DNA from: Lycium barbarum
Lineage: Eukaryota > Streptophyta > Magnoliopsida > Solanales > Solanaceae
Reading direction: 5' to 3'
DNA: 64,000 nt
Assembly: GCF_019175385.1 (NCBI RefSeq)
Contig: NC_083339.1
Coordinates: 117,289,601 to 117,353,600 of the forward strand
Of the stretch, positions 58,360-64,000 are shown in pieces. The notes under the pieces are model-generated. The model did no database searches, was not told the DNA's origin, and saw only the letters and a list, made by a program, of their open reading frames with translations. The first letter of the stretch is position 1, and each line of letters starts with the position of its first letter. The translations under genes were made by a program, and so were the position numbers.

Positions 58360-60728
58360 ATAAGTGTCATGGAGGGACGAACACAGCGGTCCCTCCTTGT
58401 ATTCACCGTTTTTCAAATTGTATCCGCATTGAATATTTATATCAAAAGCTATATAATTTATACACTTTATTCAACTATTTTTATATCACACGTAGATATA
58501 TGTCATAATATTTAATATTTATTCTCTTCTCATGTATAGACAAATGCACTTCAAATTTAATTCTCCGTCATTTTTGTTTCCTCCGTGTACTTTTACTTGT
58601 TCACTTTTGACTTTTCGTGTTCTAGCTGAATATTTATTCTCTTCTCATATATAGACATATGCAATTCAATTTTAATTCTCCTACACAAATTTATTTCCTC
58701 CATGCACTTTTACTTGTTCACTTTTGACTTTTTACATTCTTATAGAAAAAAGTACCAAAAGCTATATAACTTGTACACTTTATTTAATTATTTTTATATC
58801 CCACGTAGACATATGTCATAATACTTAATATTTATTCCCTTCTCATATATAGACATATGCACTTTAAATTTAATTCTCTGAAATATTTATTTCCTGCGTG
58901 TACTTTTACTTGTTCACTTTTAACTTTTCATGTTCTAGCCGAATATTTATTCTCTTCTCGTCTATAGACATATGTAGTTCAATTTTAATTCTCCTACACA
59001 AATTTATTTCCTCCATGCACTTTTACTTGTTCACTTTTGACTTTTTACATTTTTCTATTATATATAAGTCCCTTAAAGGGACGAACACAGCTTTAAACAG
59101 TTGTACCAAAAGCTTCACAGATTGTACCCGCAATGAATGCTTATACCATAAGATATATAACTTGTACACTTTACCCGACTATTTTCCTATCTCACGTGGA
59201 CATTTCTAATATGTCATAGTACTTAATATTTATTCATTTCTCAAGTATAGAAGTATGCACTTCAATTTGAATTCTCCAACACATTTATTTCCTTCGTGTA
59301 CTTTTACTTGTTCACTTTTGACTTTTCACGTTCTTACTGAGTATTTATTCTCTTCTCATGTATAGGCATATGCAGTTCAATTTTAATTCTCTTACACAAA
59401 TTTATTTCCTCCATGCACTTTTACTTGTTCGCTTTTGACTTTTTACGTTCTTTAAGAATTAGTAAATCTCACATGGATGTATGCCATAGTACTAAATATT
59501 TATTTTCTTCTCATGTATACACGCATGCACTTCAATTTTAATTCTCCGACACATATTTATTTCCTCCATGCACTTTTACTTGTTCCCTTTTGACTTTTCA
59601 CGTTCTTGCTGAATATTTATTTTCTTCTCATGTATACATATATGCACTTCAATTTTAAATTTTAAAGGGACGAACACAACTTTAAACAGCTGTACCAAAA
59701 GCTTCACAGATTGTACCCGTAATGAATGCTTATACCATAAGCTATATAAGTTGTACACTTTACCCAACTATTTTCCTATCTCACGTGGACATTTCTAATA
59801 TGTCATAGTACTTAATATTTATTCCATAGACGTATGCACTTCAATTTTAATTTCCCGACACATTTATTTCCTCCGTACACTTTTACTTGTTCACTCTTGA
59901 CTTTTCGCGTTCTTGAAAAATATAATATGTGTGTGTCCAAATTACTTGTTCATTTATAAAACCAAAATAAAATTAACCCTTTCTAATAAATATTCTTGAA
60001 AATAGTCTATTCGAGAGAGACTATGACAAATGTCTAAGTGGAATAAAAAAGTAGTTGGTTAAAGTGTACACTTTATATAACTTTTGGTACAAATTTGCAT
60101 TGCTATTGTTCGTCCTCTTTTCACGTTTAACGTATTAAGATTGAAGGAAAACCCGTTTTCCTTCTTTGTCAATACTTTACTTATCTTACTCTCCTTTGCA
60201 TTCTCTGATTATTATTTCTTTATATTTATAAAGTGTATTACTTTATATTTTCATTTCGGAATTAAAATTTGGTGATTTACGATATAACATATTACATTTC
60301 TAATATGTCATATAATATTTATTCCATAGACATATGCACTTCAATTTTAATTATTCGACACATTTATTTCCTCATATTTTTAAATTAATTTAATAAAAAT
60401 ATTTTATTAGTTTTGCTTTTAAAAAATCCAATATATACAACAATGGTTCTTATGTTTGGATCTGAACAGTTAATTGATTGAGATGGATATCAACTTGTCG
60501 GTATATATATAGGATATTAAACAATTTAAAAGAAAAAAATCTAAAATCAAAATATTAATTTTTCCCCACCTTCTTACTAATTTTCTTTTTCACATTGATG
60601 AACAACTTTCATTGCCATGACTATGATAAATTTTTAAAAATTATTTACAAAATACAAACCTTAAAAATATGCTAATTAAAGTGAATAAACATGCTCGGCC
60701 CGTGCATCGCACGGGCATATATAGCTAG
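58360..60728 (+). mobile_element. Helitron-like insertion filled with tandem repeats
   Basis: The right end has a hairpin GCCCGTGC-ATC-GCACGGGC (60698-60716), then ATATATAG and CTAG (60725-60728) before a T, the Helitron 3' arrangement. Flanks 58276-58358 and 60729-60800 are contiguous in a related sequence at 63486-63640 (CTCCCACTATTTAC, GGATGAG(T/C)GGTG, TAAGCA, ATCTGTT, GTCCAT), which looks like the empty site. The 5' terminus, expected to start TC after an A, could not be fixed. No Rep/helicase gene. Confidence 0.5.
58510..59900 (+). repeat. Degenerate 113-bp repeats with a 591-bp higher-order copy
   Basis: Units beginning TATTTATTC lie near 58516, 58629, 58828, 58945, 59227, 59340, 59495, 59608 and 59814, often 112-117 bp apart. 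They share CTTCTCATGTATAGACATAT, ATTTATTTCCTCC and CTTTTACTTGTTCACTTTTG. The block from AAAGGGACGAACACA to TCATAGTACTTAATATTTAT occurs nearly identically at about 59074-59232 and 59665-59823. Confidence 0.8.
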
Positions 60729-61198
60729 TCTAAGCATAAATTGCCTCGTCTTATCTGTTCGTCCATTTTTGTTTGGTTTCATCATGGATTCTGGTGTAGA
60801 TAATGATGTACGTCAACTTAAGTTGCTCCTCCTGTTCAAACAACTTTTAAGTTGTTTAAAAAATGTCATTTTTTTCATTTTAAAATTTTCATTTTATATT
60901 TAAAGAGATAATTTATAGCTTGAATTATATTCTTAATATCAATATCTCTAGCTTGTTTTAGACAATAATTTTTTTTATAAAAAAAAAAAAAAAAAAAACT
61001 TGAAATCCACATCCACTCAAATATTGTCACATCAATTAGGATGGAGGAAGTAATTTATACTTATGTCGACCATAAATTGAGGAGCATCACTATCTACATA
61101 GGGATTAGCTTTAAGTAATAGAGTCATTATACATTATTTTAAATCAGGCGTAGTGGTAGTTAGTAGGTACGCAATTTTGACAATTAGGTAGCTAAAAT
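60729..61198. other. Intergenic, dispersed-repeat sequence
   Basis: Related to 63560-63840 (TCTGTTCGTCCATTTTTGTT against TCTGTTGGTCCATATTTGTT; TAAGGATTAGCTTAAA-type words). No gene seen. Confidence 0.45.
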
Positions 61199-61440
61199 AA
61201 TTCGGGGATTATAATTTCGGGACTAATTTATCTCATTTATTGGGATTATTTTATACCATTTAAAAAATAGTATAAAATAATCCCAGTATAAGTGGGATAA
61301 GAAGTGATATCCCATCTCTTGGGATGGGGTGCATTTTATACCTAGTTTAATAATAAATTTATACCTTCTACCAAATATGGTACAAAAAATTAGTGCCGGG
61401 ATATCCCAGCTTATACCATGCACCAAACGACTTAGAGTTG
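61199..61440. mobile_element. Degenerate MITE, about 240 bp, family uncertain
   Basis: The left end GGGATTATAATTTCGGGACT and the right end AGTGCCGGGATATCCC are partly inverted copies. An inner palindrome (GGGATTATTTTATACC against TATAAAATAATCCC, 61240-61285) can fold. Boundaries and target duplication are unclear. Confidence 0.45.
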
Positions 61441-62310
61441 GTTAGAATTCAGAAAATTCTCTGTTTTTTTCCATTATACTTATCTTTTAGCTTAGGCAAA
61501 ATCTCCCTAGTTGCATGCTTACATCGAATAAAACTATAATAAATAGTGTCATACCGAAAGTCAGTGAAGAACGTAACCCATCAAAGTTTAAAATGTGCGT
61601 TGGAGCAGTTGGAATTAAAAAAAAAAAAAAAACTTGCAATCATCGTTAGGCTGCTGATGCAAATTCGTCCTTCTTTCTATCGTAAAGCCAAAAACGCCCC
61701 AAGACAAGGTACAACTGTTGGGAAGGGGACATGATCAATAGAACCTGGCTAGCTCCGAGCTGGGATAGTGACGCCCATTCTTAATCAGTTCTGAAAGGGT
61801 TCGCAGGTTAAAAACGCATGCCGTGAATCGGATGTGTTGTCGTAATTTGAATGGGTGAACTTGAAAATGGAAGCATCTCCGCGAGCAGAGGTGTCAAAAT
61901 TAGACGATGAGAACATGATATTCCCAATATGTTTAATGTTGGACGGATCATAAGTAACTTGTTCATTTATTAACTTGACCTATTTTGATCTACTTAATAA
62001 ATTAGTCATCTAAAAGTTGGTTGATATGTATCCCAAATTATTAAACCATGAAAAATATGGTGTCAAAATATTTTAAAAAATATGCTTTTATTTGATGTGT
62101 TAAATATCACCGTAATAAAGAAATAAGTTTCATTCTACTTACACAAATGGTGAGAAAACAATTAAGAAAATTAAAACTTAGTATAAGAGTTGTACTGGTC
62201 GAGATGATCCATCATCTAACCCATTTTGACCCATAGTTTATTTCAGCCTAAGTAACATTTGAGCGGGTTAATAATCCACTTATTTACTAATTCAATCCAT
62301 CTTAATTTAC
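61441..62310. other. Intergenic, no gene recognised
   Basis: 61560-61650 resembles 28190-28255 (TGTTGGAGCAGTTG-type and AACTTGCAATCATC) and the window end (63950-64000). 61680-61900 is less AT-rich, with one short open stretch (NCWEGDMINRTWLAPSWDS), but I cannot assign it. Confidence 0.4.
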
Positions 62311-62596
62311 CTGTACTATTAAAAAATTAGTACTATTTTCCCACTGAAATTTCCTACTGAAAATTGTTTAGTGGCTATTCCCACATATATTTTGATTGAA
62401 TTAGTGGGAAAAGAAAAAACAGTAGTATTTTTACATTGAAAAATTATTAAGTTTTCCAGCGTTTCAATGGGAATATATTTTCTACAATGCGTTTTTTCAG
62501 TGAGCTGATTCGATGAAAATAAGGTAGAAAAATCATGTTTTATAACACAAACTTTCCACTAATCTTCGGTGGAAAAAACTTATTTTTCTAGTAGTG
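62311..62596. mobile_element. CACTA-like MITE, about 286 bp
   Basis: The right end TTTTTCTAGTAGTG is the inverse of CACTACTAGAAAAA. The left end CTGTACTATTAAAAAATTAG aligns with it imperfectly, followed by TTTTCCCACTGAAATT against the inverted right-hand TTTTTTCCACCGAAGATT. Non-coding. No clear 3-bp target duplication. Confidence 0.6.
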
Positions 62597-62742
62597 CTAA
62601 ATCCCACCATGCGCATGGTTTCTCGTATGTTATACACATAAAAGTTTGAGTTCAACTCTTCTACACTCGCAACACAAGTGTAAAAAAAGGTTTTTATTAT
62701 TCTATTAGGTAACTTTAAAGATCCGTAAATATTAATATTAAT

Positions 62743-63126
62743 CAGGGCCGTCTCAGTAATAGTGGAGGCCTAAAGTCAAACTTCAAAAAGAGGCCCTAGT
62801 TAACTTTTTTAAAATGAAAGATCGTCATATATATTTTATTTAAAATCTACTTTTCTTATTTTTTGATATACGAAGTTATTAATTATTGTTTTATAATAGA
62901 TCTGTTCTAACAATTCCTTTTCAATTAATAATATAGCTAATCCATTCAACCTCTCTTGAGACATTGTTGATTTTGGATAAGATTTTATCAATTTTAATTC
63001 TGAAAAACTTCTAACAGTTGAGGCAACAGTTTATATAAAAAATACATCTTTAAAAAAAAAATGGAGCCCCAAAAAAATGAGACCCCGAGCGATTGCTTTA
63101 TTGACCTTATGATCAAGCCACCCCTG
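62743..63126. mobile_element. hAT-type non-autonomous element, 384 bp
   Basis: 8-bp duplication ATATTAAT (62735-62742 and 63127-63134). Ends are CAGGGCCGTCTC and GCCACCCCTG, short TIR CAGGG. Interior GGAGGCCTAAAGTCAAA and GGAGCCCCAAAAAAATGAGA are remnants of a larger hAT family. Confidence 0.87.
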
Positions 63127-63134
63127 ATATTAAT

Positions 63135-64000
63135 ATATAATCAAAAACAAAAAAATCACATACTATAACAGGTTAAGGTATATGCATCGACCACATAAAA
63201 GCTCTTTACACATCCAACAAGCTAATAGAGTACATATTTTTCGCAACCGGCTGGCATAGTGTCACGTGTCTGTCTTGTTGCTTAATGTAGCAATATTTAC
63301 ATGAAAATAGCACTCACCAAACTCTGTCGTTTGTTGATAACACAATCTCTACACAAAATTAAATCGATAGTACTATTTGGATTGAGGCATTGAGCGACCA
63401 TAAATCTTTTGAAAGAGGATTTTAGTAAATCTGCAATTTAAACAACATAGCACCTAAACTTTCTGTTTTGGGGTATAGTCTAGTCTATACAAAAAAAAAA
63501 AAAATGTCGTTCTCCCACTATTTACTTTCATAGTCTTCTATTGGAGTGTTTTTTTAGGATGAGCGGTGTAAATTTAAGCACGAATTGTCCACTCATATCT
63601 GTTGGTCCATATTTGTTAATTTGGTCATGGATTCAGGTAAATTACGAATAATTGTTAAGTATGCTGAAAGACAAATGAATAAAAATGAAGAAACTATATA
63701 AGAATTCAGAGAGTTTATTATACCGACCATAAAGAGAAGAGCACTACTATACCTAAGGATTAGCTTAAAATTAAATAATAGAGCCATTATACTTTATATA
63801 TTTAAATGAGCCGTATATGTAGTACTAGTATAGTACTTAGTTTCAGGAATATTAATTTAGTTTCAAGAATATTAATTTGGAGTTTACGGACATGCCAGTA
63901 TTTTTGGAAAACATTCTTAATCGCTTAGGTCGCATAAATAGTACTCTCAAACACCGAAAGCCAGTGAAGAAACTTGTCGAAGTTTACTATAAAATGTGTT
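63135..64000. other. Intergenic, member of a dispersed repeat family
   Basis: 63236-63420 matches 28550-28740 (CAACCGGC, GTAGCAATATTTAC-type, GAAAATAGCA, ACACAAAATTA). 63486-63640 matches 58276-58358 plus 60729-60800. 63940-64000 matches 61545-61600. No gene seen. Confidence 0.5.

Overview
The window is nuclear DNA of a flowering plant. Genes have GT-AG introns and TATA boxes, most of the DNA is AT-rich intergenic sequence, and LINE, Ty3/gypsy (Tat and Ogre-like), MULE, hAT, pogo/Stowaway, CACTA and Helitron-like elements are layered in each other. The repeat families look like those of asterids, probably Solanaceae, but that placement is inference. Only one clearly intact host gene was found: a 13-exon CNNM/DUF21 plus CBS-domain membrane protein on the minus strand at 7363-10515.

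Layout. 1-3289: 3' part of a decayed LINE. 3290-7362: intergenic DNA with a pogo-like element (820 bp), a Stowaway MITE and a solo LTR, all with target duplications. 7363-10616: the CNNM gene and its TATA box. 11155-26053: a 14.9-kb Mutator-like element (MULE) with 1.3-1.8 kb terminal inverted repeats built from T/A tracts and ATTTCGTG...CACGAAAT palindromes. It carries a complete three-exon MULE transposase, a five-exon plant mobile domain (PMD) gene, and two small paralogous ORFs of unknown family. The PMD gene and one small ORF lie inside a second, inner inverted repeat made of tandem arrays. 26054-30255: intergenic DNA, a Stowaway MITE, and a 1.28-kb MULE-MITE with a perfect 9-bp target duplication.

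30298-56160: a 5'-truncated Tat-lineage gypsy element on the plus strand (RT, RNase H, second RNase H, integrase, an antisense ORF, 3' LTR). It is split at the integrase catalytic-glutamate codon by a 17.2-kb Ogre-like element in the opposite orientation (33219-50458). The inserted element has 4.7-4.8 kb LTRs, a tRNA-Arg-type primer site, a broken ORF1 and gag, 55-bp tandem repeats and no polymerase. 56161-64000: a hAT MITE, a copia-like solo LTR, a Helitron-like insertion filled with 113-bp repeats, a CACTA-like MITE, another hAT element and a dispersed repeat family.

The most notable system is the MULE at 11155-26053: an apparently complete transposase travelling with a PMD gene and two members of an unrecognised small-protein family. 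The same window also holds a PMD-like ORF1 in the unrelated Ogre-like retrotransposon, and the two proteins share a gapless residue pattern.
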